DNA of 64,000 bases from Craspedostauros australis (taxonomy: Eukaryota > Bacillariophyta > Bacillariophyceae > Mastogloiales > Achnanthaceae), in NCBI GenBank assembly GCA_026770025.1, contig JAMXDE010000019.1, positions 806,001 to 870,000 on the forward strand, given 5' to 3'. The number at the start of each line of letters is the position of its first letter. Position 1 is the stretch's first letter. Of the stretch, positions 11,285-23,660 are shown piece after piece. The notes under the pieces were generated by a model. The model did no database searches. It was given only the letters and a program-made list of their open reading frames with translations, and had not been told where the DNA came from. Both the position numbers and the translations under genes were made by a program.

Positions 11285-12695
11285 ACATAACATTGCTAAA
11301 GCTCCGTATTCCATTCTACATCACTACTGCTGTACATAACTACATAGGTACTCAATTCACGCAACATAGTCGTACAACATCATCAGATTTGAATCCATCG
11401 CCGGACTTGCACATGTTCGCGGAAAACAGATTCCCCGAACAGCGCGATTGTTCCACTCGACACTGGATGTGCCATGCCTGCCAACATCCTGGTTGATGGC
11501 CTCATCCTCAAGTCTATTGGAACAGGGCATCATAGGTGCTGTTGTAATATGATAGTTGTCCACAGGTACACTCTGGGTGGAGCTCATCAAGCTTCCTCTA
11601 ATGGGGGCTTCATGAAGATGATGAACCAATACCCGGGAGTAGAGCATTTGAAAGCCCCAACGCTGCCATCCTGAAAGCCCCAACGCCGCCCTCTGCACAT
11701 TTTGCACGATCCAACCACAACAACACAAAAGCGTAGTCTGCCTGAGAGAGATTGGATACAATCCAACTAATCACCCGGGTGCACAAATGAGAACGATGCT
11801 CCACTCTATTCCTCCGCACCGCTACCATCATGTTTAAGGATGGCTATCAAGCCACTTCTACTTCCACTTCGCCCAAGGGCTGAACAGAAAGATTGGTTCT
11901 GGACGTTGCATTCGCCATGATGCGTTGCCTTCACTCCATTCCGTCTCACATTCCTCCGGAGTTGGCTTCTCGCCGAAGCAACATGCCAACCAAGCCTCGA
12001 TTGTCGATGCCATTCAAACCTCGTTTTGGAACTGCGACCGCGGCGTCGACTGCGTTAAAGGAGACTCAACGCCGCCATCCCCACAACAGTATCAAGCCAC
12101 GCTGGAACTCGTTGGCATTCGCAACAAGACATGTTGGGCCGACGACGATGAATAAATGTAGGATACGGAGGTTGTTTCGCCCGCGGCTGCGATTGGACGG
12201 AACGAGGATCGGCAAAGGAATTGCATTGAATGCTTCTCGCCGTTGCACGAATCATGATCGTCGCTATCATGGTAACTCCGTTTGTTGTCTCCGATGGGAC
12301 AAGAATGGACGTAAATGCCATGAGTGGAAGGATGGGTGAGCTGTGACCACAGCCTGTTTGCACTTGGTTGTGGCTCGTAGGATTCACTTCCCGCAGCAGC
12401 AACAGGAGCAACAGCATTGGCGGTAGCATCTGCAACGGAAGAGAGGAGGAAGAAGAAGAAGAACGAACGAACCCGAGTTCTACCCTCCTCTGGATCATAC
12501 GCTACGTCCGTCCAATGTAGAATCTGAACAACTGACACACACACACACCTGACTCAACAGACACAGGCGTGGTTTCTCTTCTCTCCAGAGTGTAGATTGT
12601 GGTAAAACTCTAATGGGGTTTAGTTTGCTAGATCGCAGAATATTATTTTTATTACACGCTAATATTGTTCGTGCATTCGATTCTACTAAAGTTGC
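11285..12695. other. Gap between disordered-protein genes
   Basis: No gene I can defend. A minus-strand frame at 11357-11761 has a protein-like second half (VDNYHITTAPMMPCSNRLED) without a partner exon. A GAAGAAGAAG run lies near 12448. The stretch 12540-12695 is AT-richer and probably holds the 3' end of the minus-strand gene that follows. Confidence 0.4.
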
Positions 12696-14168
12696 TCACG
12701 TGATCAGGCTCACCACCTGACCCACGACCATCAGCGAATGTTCCGCACTGCCCGGGAGGACGGTTGTGTGCTGTTCGACTCGAAAGTCGTCGTCCGATGC
12801 TTGCATGGTGGGATACGTGGCACACAAGGAACCTTGACGCTTGTCTGCAAGGAGTGTTTGCATCGGACGATCCGATTGTTCGATGGTTGGATGCAAGAAC
12901 TCGTGCAGGCTGCGCTTCGTGAATGTGACGGTGGACTTCTTGGAGATGGTGGGCGACTTGAAGTTGGCCATCATCTCGGCAGCGGCATCGCCAGCAGCAG
13001 CGTTGCTGCCCTCGGTCGATGTGCTGTGCGCGTCGTCATGACCTTCGAGGCTGTTGATGTCGCTGTCGCCATCGTCGAGGTCATCATCATTATCGATGAC
13101 GCGTCCCGCATGCTGGCTCGGTTCGGGGCGCATGGGCAGAGACGGCGCCGTGTCGCGGCTGCACTCGCTGAGCGTGGAGCTGAAGGATCTGAGCAATGGT
13201 CTCGACGGTGCAACGGTGTCCTTGGCGGCCATGACGGGTGAGATCGTTCTCATCGGTGAGGTGCGTCGGATGGAGTTGTCGAAGTTGCCGCTCATGCTGA
13301 TGAGGGATTGGCTGCGTTTGGGTGGTGGCATGACGGCGCGGAGGGAACGCGTTTGCGTTGCCATGGGTGGACAGGTGGGCATCAGCGACTGCGATCGCTT
13401 GGGCAATGCCGGGAGGTTTGTCTTGGAGACGGCGGCATGGGGTGGCAGCATCGGGAGCTTGTGGCTTGGCGTGCTGATGCAGTCCAACGCCCTGGAGGTG
13501 ACGACGTCCGCACCGTCCTCCTGCGAGATGTCGCCTTGCGCGAAGTTGCGACGCTGCGGCTTCGTGGGCACAATGTCGGACGACTGGCTTCTGCCGCAGT
13601 ATGTCGATCGCAGCTGGCTGGCTGCGGAGCTGTTGGAGATCACGGACTGGCTGCAGCACAGGGGCTGCGATGCCGCTCGGCGCAGGACGGTTGCTTCATC
13701 ATCGTTGCGGACTTCCAGCCTGCGCTTGCTGCCCAGCTTCTGCAATGGACACGGCGGTTGGCTCCATCGCGAAAGTGGTCCCGTGTTGGCCATGCGCAAT
13801 GGAGATGGCGAACCAGATTCGAATCGACGATCGATCGTGAGAGTGGGGGACGAGCACTCATCCTCCTGCTCATTGTCGTCACCGCATTGCCGCTGCTGCT
13901 GCTGCGGTCTTCTCGACTGCGACATGCTGGCTGTCTCGTCATCGCAGCTCAGGCGATGCTTTGGCTGATCATGGTGCACGTCGATAGCAGGGATGATGAT
14001 GAAGTCGAAGGGCGGTCTGCGTTCATCGACGGCAGCATCCGGATTGACGATGTTGACCTGCACCTTCGATCGCTTCTTCGTGGATCTCATCCTTCGCAGC
14101 TTCAGCTTGCCCGTCTTGTGCTTCTTGCGGTTGTCGACTTGCGACTCGTTCTTGAACAGGAAGCCCAT
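12696..14168 (-). CDS. Disordered RSQSL-repeat protein
   Basis: 490 residues from an ATG at 14168 whose context GCAGCCATGGG is close to ideal; the same frame is open 91 codons further upstream to an ATG at 14441, but that part reads as 5' untranslated sequence. The N-terminus is strongly basic (RKKHKTGKLKLRRMRSTKKR), as in a nuclear-localisation or membrane-contact segment. The body is Ser/Pro-rich and disordered with recurrent basic phosphosite motifs: PKRSQSL occurs twice, plus LPKRSQSL-like and LLRSFSS. An acidic stretch (NDDDLDDGDSD) lies near residue 370. No enzymatic domain. It faces away from the gene at 10.5 kb, and both belong to the same class of kinase-substrate-like proteins. Role unknown. 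Confidence 0.6.
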   Translation of the reverse strand: MGFLFKNESQVDNRKKHKTGKLKLRRMRSTKKRSKVQVNIVNPDAAVDERRPPFDFIIIPAIDVHHDQPKHRLSCDDETASMSQSRRPQQQQRQCGDDNEQEDECSSPTLTIDRRFESGSPSPLRMANTGPLSRWSQPPCPLQKLGSKRRLEVRNDDEATVLRRAASQPLCCSQSVISNSSAASQLRSTYCGRSQSSDIVPTKPQRRNFAQGDISQEDGADVVTSRALDCISTPSHKLPMLPPHAAVSKTNLPALPKRSQSLMPTCPPMATQTRSLRAVMPPPKRSQSLISMSGNFDNSIRRTSPMRTISPVMAAKDTVAPSRPLLRSFSSTLSECSRDTAPSLPMRPEPSQHAGRVIDNDDDLDDGDSDINSLEGHDDAHSTSTEGSNAAAGDAAAEMMANFKSPTISKKSTVTFTKRSLHEFLHPTIEQSDRPMQTLLADKRQGSLCATYPTMQASDDDFRVEQHTTVLPGSAEHSLMVVGQVVSLIT

Positions 14169-16755
14169 GGCTGCAGGTATTCGTTTGATGGGGTCGCTAC
14201 GTCTTGAGTACGTGTTGAGCACGGATTGAGTACGTGTTGAGTTTGTGGAGGATGGAGAGCTTGGAAAGTGGAAGAGAGGAGTGCAGATGCTGATGCTGTT
14301 GCTGTTTCTGTTCCTGTCGAAGGTGTGCTCGTCGTTGTGTTGCTGCAAGGCATGTGCAACTTTGTGTCGATGATGGTGGACAACAAACGGGATTATGCAG
14401 CTGTTGATCGCAATGTCACCTCCTGATCCCGCCGTGAGCATGGGCGGGTTTGCGAGTGTGAGTACGAGCAGGTTCTGTGTCGTGATTTGTGCACAATTGG
14501 TTCTTCCGGAACGAGGTCCCTTTCTCTTCGTGTTTTGCGCGGCGGAATACCACGCAAAATGCGTGTGCGTTGTGTGTCAACAGTTTTGTGAAGCCAACAG
14601 AGACACCGGCGTCCACGCAGAAGGATTCTCCAGGAGTGACGATGTCAGGTTTGGAGAAATCGTGGACGACCACACCAGCCATCAACGCTTTGTTCACGAT
14701 CGCATGCTTAAATGTTGTCGAGCTGTCGATTCGCCTTGTTGTCAGTGACATGATTCACATATTCCCGTGATATTTAGGTTCCGCACATCATCGCTCCCTG
14801 CACGCAATCTGCATAAGTTTGCATGCAGTATGGTTACGACCAATTTGTTTGACACAGGATAAGTGTGGTGGTTGCATGGGTCATTCTAAACCCAGATGCA
14901 GCTTATATTTTCGACAATAGTGCTCCTGTCCGATTCCTACGGGAACAACTTTCCTTCTTGTGCCTGTCAATCGACGATCTCCGTGATTGCAATGAAACCG
15001 ATGACACGATTTGCCGTGCAAAGACAGGTCCATGGGCCACCAGTCCGTTATGTGTTTTCTGCGCTTTGCACAGAGACCACGTCACGTGACCGATTCTCCT
15101 TCCAAACAGAAACCTCGTGGACTTCAACGACATGGGGCTATTGTTTTCAAGGTACTTGTTGAGTGTCAACGGAACGATGATCCCAGATGTCGTTAGTTGG
15201 GGATAATGGATGAGTGATGGTTGCGAATCATCGAGATACTTCGCGAACAGCAAAAGGCCGGTGCAAGAGTGGCAGTGGAGGTGTATTGGTTCGCCGTTGC
15301 ATGCGGGAAGGTTTCCTCGTTGCAACACCAAACCGTGAGCTCGTTGGTTCTGCGGAGCTCCTTGTCGCCAGGCGTCCTGCTATGGCACCGTGAACGAGAT
15401 GCAGGGGTAATCTGGTGGCCGAGATGCATCATGGGGCACGTACGGACACAACATTGCCGTTGCTGTCCGAGGTCCTCGTGACGTGTGGTCAGCAACCATT
15501 GCGCTCTTCTGTGCATGGTTCGTATCTCCAAAGATATCACCACAAACAGCTTCGTGCGTGCGCCACGGATCTGAGAGTGCTTTCCACTCTGTTGACAACG
15601 CGACGTCAGCAACATCAACCCCCACAGAGCAAGTCCAGAAGAGTCAGAGAAGCTATCAATGCAGAAGAACAAAGCACAATAGCAACGCAGAAGGGAGGCT
15701 GCCGCCCTTCAAGTGTTACTATCCGGCGTTCGCGGAAAGCTACAGAGGAAGGTTGCTGTCCTCACAGATGACTTGTTTGGCTTCGTTGTCAAAAACCCTG
15801 CATTGTTCGCGATCCTACATATCGCAAACAATCCAGGACGATAACACCATGGCCAAGTGGCTAGTTCCCACTTGTTTGTCGCTTTTTCGTAAGTTTTGGT
15901 AACCATTGGCGTATCGCCGACGGCACAAGCTGCCGTTCGATGAGTTGATGGCTGTTGACCGACATCTTCACATCATTAGAAAGAGGAGAGTGAGAGCTCT
16001 CTGTTGATGTGTTCATTGTAGCCAAACCGTCTCCGCTTCCTGTTCATCTCGATGCCTCTTTTCACCTCATATCGGCCTTTTTCATACGGACGACATACGG
16101 ACGTAAACAAACACTTTTTCGTTGGTAACCATTGGTAACCACGTAGAGTCTACGAGATTCAGGTACCGAAAATTGCTGCTTTTTCGTCCAATCTCGACCG
16201 ACTGCCTTCCAAAGACCCGCATCCAATTCTGTTTCGTCTATTGCACAAGTGAATGGCATGGTTGCATTCGTCGCTTCATTCTGCTCCAGGTGGTGTGCTG
16301 GTCAACGGTCCAGAATGCCTTTGTGTGTTGCTTTGGGTGTTTGAAGTCAGTCACTAATGCTCGTGACAGCCATGATCATCAATCCGTGAACACACAAAAG
16401 TTCGCGCCAAAAAATTATCGAGTGGTTTTAGGTGTTGTTGATTCGAACTGTGCTTCTCATCTGACTCTCTCTTCTTTGTGCAAGGTTGTGCATCGCCCTG
16501 ATGTCGGATCATCATGCCGTTGCTTTCAATCGACGCAGTATCCTCTCTTGTACCTGCCCGTGTAGTATTGGTCTTCGAATCTCACTTCCTCCAAAGATAT
16601 ACCAACTGCAAGTTCTTTTCGTCACTTTACCGCGTACTATCCTTGCGAGGAAACATCGCTTCCTGATCACGTGCGACAACTTTCTTCATTGACACTGGTG
16701 GCTACACCCTTGCAATGATAAGCCACTTATCTCACACTCATGCCATGGGTAAAGT
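14169..16755. other. Gap: no convincing gene
   Basis: The first 270 bases are the likely 5' region of the preceding minus-strand gene. Between 14.4 and 15.9 kb several overlapping frames on both strands look partly protein-like (for example minus 15193-15672 and 14903-15331) but they compete in the same DNA and none has a recognisable family. 15.9-16.75 kb looks non-coding. Confidence 0.4.
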
Positions 16756-17441
16756 TGTTGGAAATCCGGGGTTATAGTATGAACAAATCTGTTATTAGAT
16801 TGTACCATTTTACAATGGTGAGAACAAACTCCTTGACTCTCTTCAATTCCAATTTGATAGCAAGCACAATCCGCACCAGTTCACCATAGTCATACCCATG
16901 TTAATGGTTGCTTTCATCTGCATCATCTTGATCTCACTCTCTCTCCTGCAGTTTCATCATGCATTCCAGCAGTGTTGTGCCTCTTCTACATTCAAGCAGT
17001 ATTTCTTGTAGCTGCATGGGTACCTTGCCATGGGTCTCAGACTAATCGGCCCCACATCATCTTCGATTCCTCAGTATTCTTCCTATGCCACCATCACATA
17101 CCCAGTGGTCATGTTTGTCTGATGTCGCATTGTCATTCGTGCTCTTGGGTGACTAAGGGATCACCTCTGTTTCTCCTTCTCACCGTTTCTCCCATTGGGG
17201 AAACTCTGGAGTGTCTCTTGTCCATTGAGGTGCATTGACATGCTTGGGACTTATTGGCAGTATTGCACATAGTCTTGATTCATGTTGAAATACCTCCCTA
17301 GTGGTCGAATCATAGGTTTACCTTCATTTCAGTGGTGGTACATCGATAGACTCTATTGCGGGACATGACTGTGTTTGGTCTCATTCACAAAAGGTGGAGT
17401 AAGAAGGGACAGGCTACAAGGTAGTCCGAGTGTGATCAACA
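16756..17441. repeat. Possible solo LTR of a Copia-type element
   Basis: The stretch starts TGTTGGAAATCC, a start of the TGTTG type often seen in Copia LTRs, is AT- and pyrimidine-richer than its neighbours, lacks any coding frame, and can be ended at tcaaca (17441). No second copy occurs in the window, and the bases flanking these ends (aaagt and acgtt) do not form a target-site duplication. The call is therefore weak. Confidence 0.2.
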
Positions 17442-17589
17442 ACGTTGAGTCAATCGAGTCGTGAAGATATTGTTGGGAGGTGCGGCAATAATGGTTACCT
17501 TGGTAAAACCATACTCACTATTCCTCACAAATATGCACAACCATCGGTCCATAAAACTTAAAATAGGATCTAACTCAAAAAATGCAATG

Positions 17590-18267
17590 GCTAATTTTTC
17601 GTATGAGATCTACAAGTATGACGAATATGTGCTTGGTCTGCATGTCCAAGATGTATTTTCTGGAGGTCCATTTCGAAGTGCAGGTCGACTGGCTGTCCGG
17701 GCTTAAAGTGAATTTTCCCAATTCGGAACGAAGATCATCGATCTTGGCTCGTTCCACGACTGAGACAAGTCGAGTGAGTCCATATGATTTGGGATTCTGA
17801 GACGCGTTCGGGTTTGTCACAAAGCGCCCAAACGCAGATGGCGTCATTCAATCGTCGCTTCAACAACCCAAGGTCACAAAATGCCATCAATCCGATGTCA
17901 CAATCACTCAATTGCGCTCAGGGTAGTTCCACTCACAAATTTGAGTTCCGTTGACAACATGTGACAAGAGGTCGTTCCATAAATGGGTTGTTCTGAGCGA
18001 CATCAAGACGACAACGTTGTTCTGTTCTTCCACAAAATTGGTGTTGATCGGATCTTTCCAAGCGAACTGTTGGACTTCTCCACACAACCATCCATGAAGT
18101 TGAGGAACCTCGGCACACAAGGTTCCAGCGAACGGCCACAGAGACAACACCAGTACCACCCACCGTGACGCTCGTGCAAGCGACTCATCGTCGTATGCAT
18201 GCTCATGCGCAGCAACCCACAGATGTACGCATGGCTGCTCTGCTATTCTACGACAGATGCTTCCCAC
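17590..18267 (-). pseudogene. Possible remnant of an unknown gene
   Basis: Two minus-strand pieces read like protein: from 18267 down to about 17910 (HLWVAAHEHAYDDESLARAS, then FAWKDPINTNFVEEQNNVVV) and, in another frame, from about 17915 to 17760 (DLGLLKRRLNDAICVWALCD). They could be joined by a one-base frameshift or by an intron starting GTGAGT at about 17937, but no join gave a clean long frame. No family recognised. Confidence 0.25.
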
Positions 18268-18440
18268 TCATCCACCTTCTCGTCCTCTCCACACAAGAGG
18301 GGAGCGTTCAGCGCATGCGAAAACCAATGAAGGCGGCGGCTGGCGAAGGAATGGCAGCAGTTCCTATTGCTGTTCGTCCCTTCCTTCCTCGGACTCCAAA
18401 TCATCTCATAAATCCTCCATCTCGTTGATGACAAAAAGCC

Positions 18441-21400
18441 ATGCATTCTCACTTCTACCAACCAATCCTTGCTGCTGTGGTGCTTGCGGCGCTTGCCGCT
18501 ACAGCAGTGGCATCCCCGGTGCCAAAGTTGACGGTGAGTACGAGCAAGATGGCACCTATCACTGTTGTCTCGACGCGTGGGGGCTCCTTCTTTGCTGGCA
18601 TTCTCGCCTTGCCGCATCCGCATCCACAGACATACGCGTACGTGCATTCAATTCAATGACCTCATCCTCAACTCAACCATGATTCTGCACCTTGCATTAT
18701 ACAATATCATATTCTACATCACGACGTGTCACATCACATCACGTCGTGTCACGTCCTTCATCACACAACCAACAACTGGATCGAACTCAATTCAGACGCA
18801 TGACGCTGCCTCGGGCGAACACAGTATCCTACAGGAGCCATGCCTCGTCTCGGCACGGATCATTGGCGCTGCCGACGGAACGGATGCAACTGACTTATCT
18901 TGCATGCTCCAAGGCTCTGATGAGGAAGAACATGGGCCTGTGCATTTGGCCATCAAAGGGCTGACGCCGGAATGGGCCGCCGTCAACCATGCATGGCCAT
19001 TTTCCTCTTCCAAGTCCACGTTGTTTCTGGAGAATGTCATCATCGATGTCACCGACTTCTCCTTGAAGCTGCCGGACTTGACGACCGTCAATGACATGAA
19101 GATCGAGAATCGTCAACCAAGCGAGCAAAGCGATGGGCATGGACATGGTCGTTCTCTGACCACTCCTGATGTCTTTGGTTCTGGCGACAAGAAGTTCCTC
19201 TTCATCCAGGTCGTCTTCCAAACCAACTACGCAGTTCCCAAGTCCCTCATCAAAGACAAGATCTTCGGCGCTCAGCCCAACTTCACCGACCAGTTCGCGG
19301 CCATGTCTTTTGACAAGCTGAGGCTCTCCCCCATGCCGACGAATGGGACAGATGATGGGATTTTGACAATCGAGTTTCCCCCTGATGTTGATCCCACCAC
19401 TCTCGAGGCAACAACAGTTGATAATCTCATCTCACAATATCTGAAGCAGGAGGTCAAGATCTATGATGACTTTGATTTCTTCTTGATCCTGGTCCCGTTC
19501 GGGTTGAGTGACTGTGGACCTGATTGGATCTGTGAGTGCCGACAAGGACCACACAACTTGTATCTTCCGTGTCAACATTACGCACTGATATCGCGATGAG
19601 CTCGGCCCATGCTCATACTCCTATCTTACCCATCTCACTCCATCGTGCAATACCATTTTTCTTCCGTGCGAATCAAACTCTCTCGATTATCAACGTGCGC
19701 ACCGATGTAACTGACACACCACTGATTCACAGCGTACTCTTATTTCAGCGATAAGATCAGCATGTACAACGGTATCGAAGAGTATCCAGTCATGCACTGG
19801 GCGGCCAACCTACACTTCATCGTCCATGAACTCAGTCACAACTTCGGGCTTGACCCTTCCAATCGGAACGGGGTGACGTACGGAGATTCCAGGTAAGCGC
19901 AGTCAATGCGCCAGCAGAGACAGAGAGAGAGGTTGGAGGCGATCTGTGACATTCTGTATCAATCTTTGTGGACGGATGGACGACCGGACACAAGAACGAA
20001 CACAATCAAGCTCCAGAGAGAGCACATTGGACGCGTCTGCCATGTTCTGGTCGTCATCGCATGAGAGGAAACCTGTTTATCGTTCGAAGCCCATCTAACC
20101 CGTCTTCGTGTATCCTCTTCCTCGTTGTTGACGTCCTACGGTGAATGGATTCCGACCCCAACATCGACTATTATTCCGCAGCGGCGCAATGGGCGGAACA
20201 GTTTTCGGTCCATTCGGTAATGAAACTCTGATCAATAAGAGAGGGTACAACGGTAAGTGCTACGGCGCCATCGCCTTGTGGAGAGCAAGGGCCCAAATGA
20301 CTCCGCTGCAGGAGGAGTCGTGTCACCTCATCACATACGATGCGATGCGACACTCTACGTACGCTGTCTCACCAATCATTCCCTTCTCCATCGTTTCGTT
20401 CTTTGCGTCCGCGCCAAATCATTTCACACCCTCCTGCCCATGCTGCAAACCAACCCCTTCAATACCATTACCCATGTGCCTGCCCCTCCACCACACATAG
20501 GCGCCAAGAGCTGGGTGATGGGGTGGTACTCCGATCAGACCACATCGCTCACCGGAGGTCAAGACATCGACTTTGAGGGAAGGCTCTGCGGAGTGGTCGA
20601 TTATGACCCCGCTGACACCAGCTTCGACGTCATCATCCGAATTGACGATCCTGAGAGTGAATTGAACTACTACATCGCCTTCAACAGAGCCATCGGCTTC
20701 AACGCCGATTCTCCACTGGGCAGGGATCAGGTCCTCGTGACAAGGGCACAAGACTACAGCACTACCGAGATTCGACCCTCTGATCTGGAGGCCATCCTGA
20801 ACATGGCAGAACCATCGTACAGAATTGATGCCCAGTCGTCTTTGTTGGATGGGATCGTTATTTCGGTATCCAACATCGATGATGGCTCTGCCACACCCAT
20901 GTGTGCGACGGTGAGCGTGAAACTGGATTTCAGTCAATCGCCAACCGCGACACCATCCGTTTCTGTGGCACCATCAATGTCATCAGCCCCATCGAATGTT
21001 CCGAGTGTGACCCCCTCGTCTGTCCCAACCGGAAGTTGCGACACATGGGAGGCCAAACCGATCGTCGAATGTCGCTCATTTGAGGACACTGAGTCATTCA
21101 GATTCGATGTTCGCATACTGGACAGCATCGAATTCACCGCCATCAAGGTCGCCGTGGCTGCTGGATTCACCAACATGCCATACACGATCTTCTTCCGTCC
21201 AAGCACCTGGGATGCCGATGGCACCTGGACTCAGATTGCATCAGGAAACAACGGAGAAACGGACTCGTCTGGCTTCACCCCTTCCCTCATATTTGATCAG
21301 CCTGTGGTGGTGTCCGCGGATGATGACATTATATCCTTCCGCATTGACATGGCCGACAGGTTGGAGACTTCTTCCTGGCCATCGCCGGATGTGATCCCAG

Positions 21401-22308
21401 AAGAAAGTTTCAAGTGCCAAGACTGCCCATTCGAGGTATTCGCCGGACAAGGTAGCCTCGAGGTTGGAAACAACCCGCCCAATTTCAGCGATGAGTTCCT
21501 CTACTTCTTCGGCATCCTCGAATTCTGTCAGGATTCGGGCACCGCCATGCCAACTGGATCTGCTTCCCCCACTATGACAACATCGCCAACAACCCAACCA
21601 TCCACAGGCCCCACACAGGCACCAACAGACACCTGCCGCGACGCAAAAACAGCAGGTCTCCCAAGAGGCTTCTTTGACGACACGGTCGCTTCAGTGCGAC
21701 ACGACATTCAGATTCAGGGTAGTGTCGACATCACAGGCATGAGGCTTGTCCTGCCATCGACGGGGAACCAAAATTTCGCAATCTTCTACCGCCCAAGTAC
21801 TTGGGATGCACCTGGGAATTGGACAGAAATTGCATCAGGAACGATCGAGGCCAGAGGTAATGGTGAATTCACAGACGTGATTCCATTCGACCAACCTTTG
21901 GCTTTGTCCCAAAGCGACGACGTGATCTCCATCCGTATCGATACACTAACGAGCGCAGGGGAGGACGAACTGTTCAACATCTTTCCCATCCCTCCAGACT
22001 GGCTTGATTGCGACAATTGCCCATTCACTATCTTTGCAGGAATGGCGAGCGATGTTGTCGGTGATTATCCTCCTTGTATCTACGGTGGTTTCTATGAGTA
22101 CTTCATGGGTTCACTGGAATTCTGCAACGGCAACTCGAAGATGCCGTCATCCGCACCGTCATCCACGCCGTCATCCATGCTGTCGTCCTTCCCTTCCTCC
22201 CAACCATCTCACATGCGCAGCATGAAGGGGACGAAATCATCCAATTCGCCCGAGCCATCAAAGAAGAGCAAGACGAAGTTTCTCAAGACATTCAACTCAT
22301 TCAACTGA
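18441..22308 (+). CDS. Secreted M11 (gametolysin-like) metalloprotease, five exons
   Basis: Predicted 955 residues from exons 18441-18533, 18796-19531, 19733-19892, 20182-20252 and 20501-22308; all introns are GT-AG and phases agree. A signal peptide covers residues 1-25 (LAAVVLAALAATAVA core). The metalloprotease core runs to about residue 500: VHELSHNFGLDPS (His308-Glu309...His312) is the zinc/catalytic motif, followed by SGAMGG and then GAKSWVMGWY, both landmarks of the gametolysin family. The usual third zinc ligand (HExxHxxGxxH) is not present: that position is Pro318 and Asp317 precedes it. Two homologous beta-type modules follow (about 531-694 and 730-893), each with a (F/Y)RPSTWDA element and a C-x-x-CPF-x-(V/I)FAG element, joined by Pro/Ser/Thr linkers. 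The tail is basic. Likely acts on extracellular or cell-wall glycoprotein; substrate unknown. Confidence 0.9.
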
Positions 22309-23395
22309 ACCAAGTCGTCGAAGAGCTCCAAATGAGACCACTCAACGAGTATGGATACTCGTGCATCCAGCTCCTGAGCAGCAATGGAGTCAGATGTTGG
22401 CCTCTTACTAGGCTTTGGCACCATCCTCGACCATGGGATGAGGGATGTCATCGAAGTCTGAGGATTGAAGAATGAACAGTCTATTCCATAAATGATGCAA
22501 TACATGTTATAGCGCGTTCACAGAAGCACATACAGTACAACCAGCCAATCTCCTCCGTCCACATAGCTCGCATTATATTGCAAAATAGTCTTGCACTAAC
22601 CTTAAGTTCGCTGATACAAAGTCCTGCGTAACCTATTTTGCTCCCCTTGGACATGGGACGCCATGGTCATCTGCTGAGCTGATGGCATGGCGCGGCAAGA
22701 GGCTGGTGACGACAGCGTTGTTTCCCTTGTTTCTCGTGTTGTGATTCGAGCGCTTTCAGGTGCCTTGGCACCGAAATAAAAAGGCCGAGAGGAGAGCAGA
22801 CGAACAACAGTTAGAAGCCAACGGTGGCTGTTGGCGACGACAAGCAGAGGAGGCCCAAACACACAGGCAGGGAAAAGACCTGAAGCGAGGACGAGGCTGC
22901 AGAATAGATTGGGCATATGGATGGAAGGAAGCATGTGTTGATTGGGACATGGGCTAGGCACAACCTCTCCGACCATGAACGGCGGCAGAACCGAGAACAA
23001 GGCAGAGTGAAAGTCAAGCTGGGGTCGAGATCTGGATTACAACTGGATTTCAAAAACTGGTCCACGGCCCAGCACCTCGAACGAACAGGCGATTTTTGGA
23101 TATGTTTGGATCACATAAACTGCTGTGTAGATCGTAGTACACTTTCTACTTAAGTCCCGAACAAAAACAGGACAACAACAGCATCAACCAAAGTCAAGCT
23201 CTCCGGACTAAGCTCGTATACATCTTCCTGTACTCATCTTGGCATTGTGGCATTTCATATTGTTTATATACACCATCCTAAAGTTTAGTGGCTGTTGCTC
23301 TCTTGCTCGGCGAGCACTGATACGATCCATCAAACACCTCATCATTCACGGACGCTGTTGGCTTGTGTTCGGCATGTCATCGCTTGGTGGCTTGT
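22309..23395. other. Gap downstream of the M11 protease
   Basis: No gene seen. It contains AT-rich stretches at 22480-22640 and 23100-23290 of the sort that hold 3' ends and promoters here. Frames on both strands between 22.6 and 23.1 kb are short and mutually overlapping. Confidence 0.5.
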
Positions 23396-23488
23396 TGTCG
23401 CGACATGGGTTATAAGCGTTAATTTCTTGTGTTCATGCAGGGCGTGGACTGGCTCCGTGGTTCGATTCCGCAGCGCGCTATTTTAACA
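23396..23488. repeat. Left LTR of the TRIM element
   Basis: 93 bases, TG...CA ends, identical to 23661-23753. B-box-like ggttcgattcc at 23459-23469. A weaker A-box-like stretch (tgggttataagcg) lies upstream in the repeat. Confidence 0.9.
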
Positions 23489-23660
23489 TGGTAGCGTGGC
23501 CTAAGGTTCGATTCCGTCGGCTGGTACCCACCCCTGCTACAAAAAACACACAGAAACACCCGAAACTTGCCGACTGCCTACAGCGGCAGTATAAAGATAG
23601 AGTGTGGGGGGTCCTCATGAATGGGGGGCTCAAGGGCATGAATCCAAGAATTAGGGAGGG

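Noticed and set aside
13054-13968. 304- and 299-codon plus-strand frames at 13.0-14.2 kb
   Set aside because: Shadows of the minus-strand RSQSL-repeat protein, which has repeated motifs and a strong start context.
23459-23515. A genuine tRNA gene at the B-box motifs
   Set aside because: The T-stem does not pair cleanly, no acceptor stem or anticodon arm can be drawn, and the motif lies inside terminal repeats of a mobile element.
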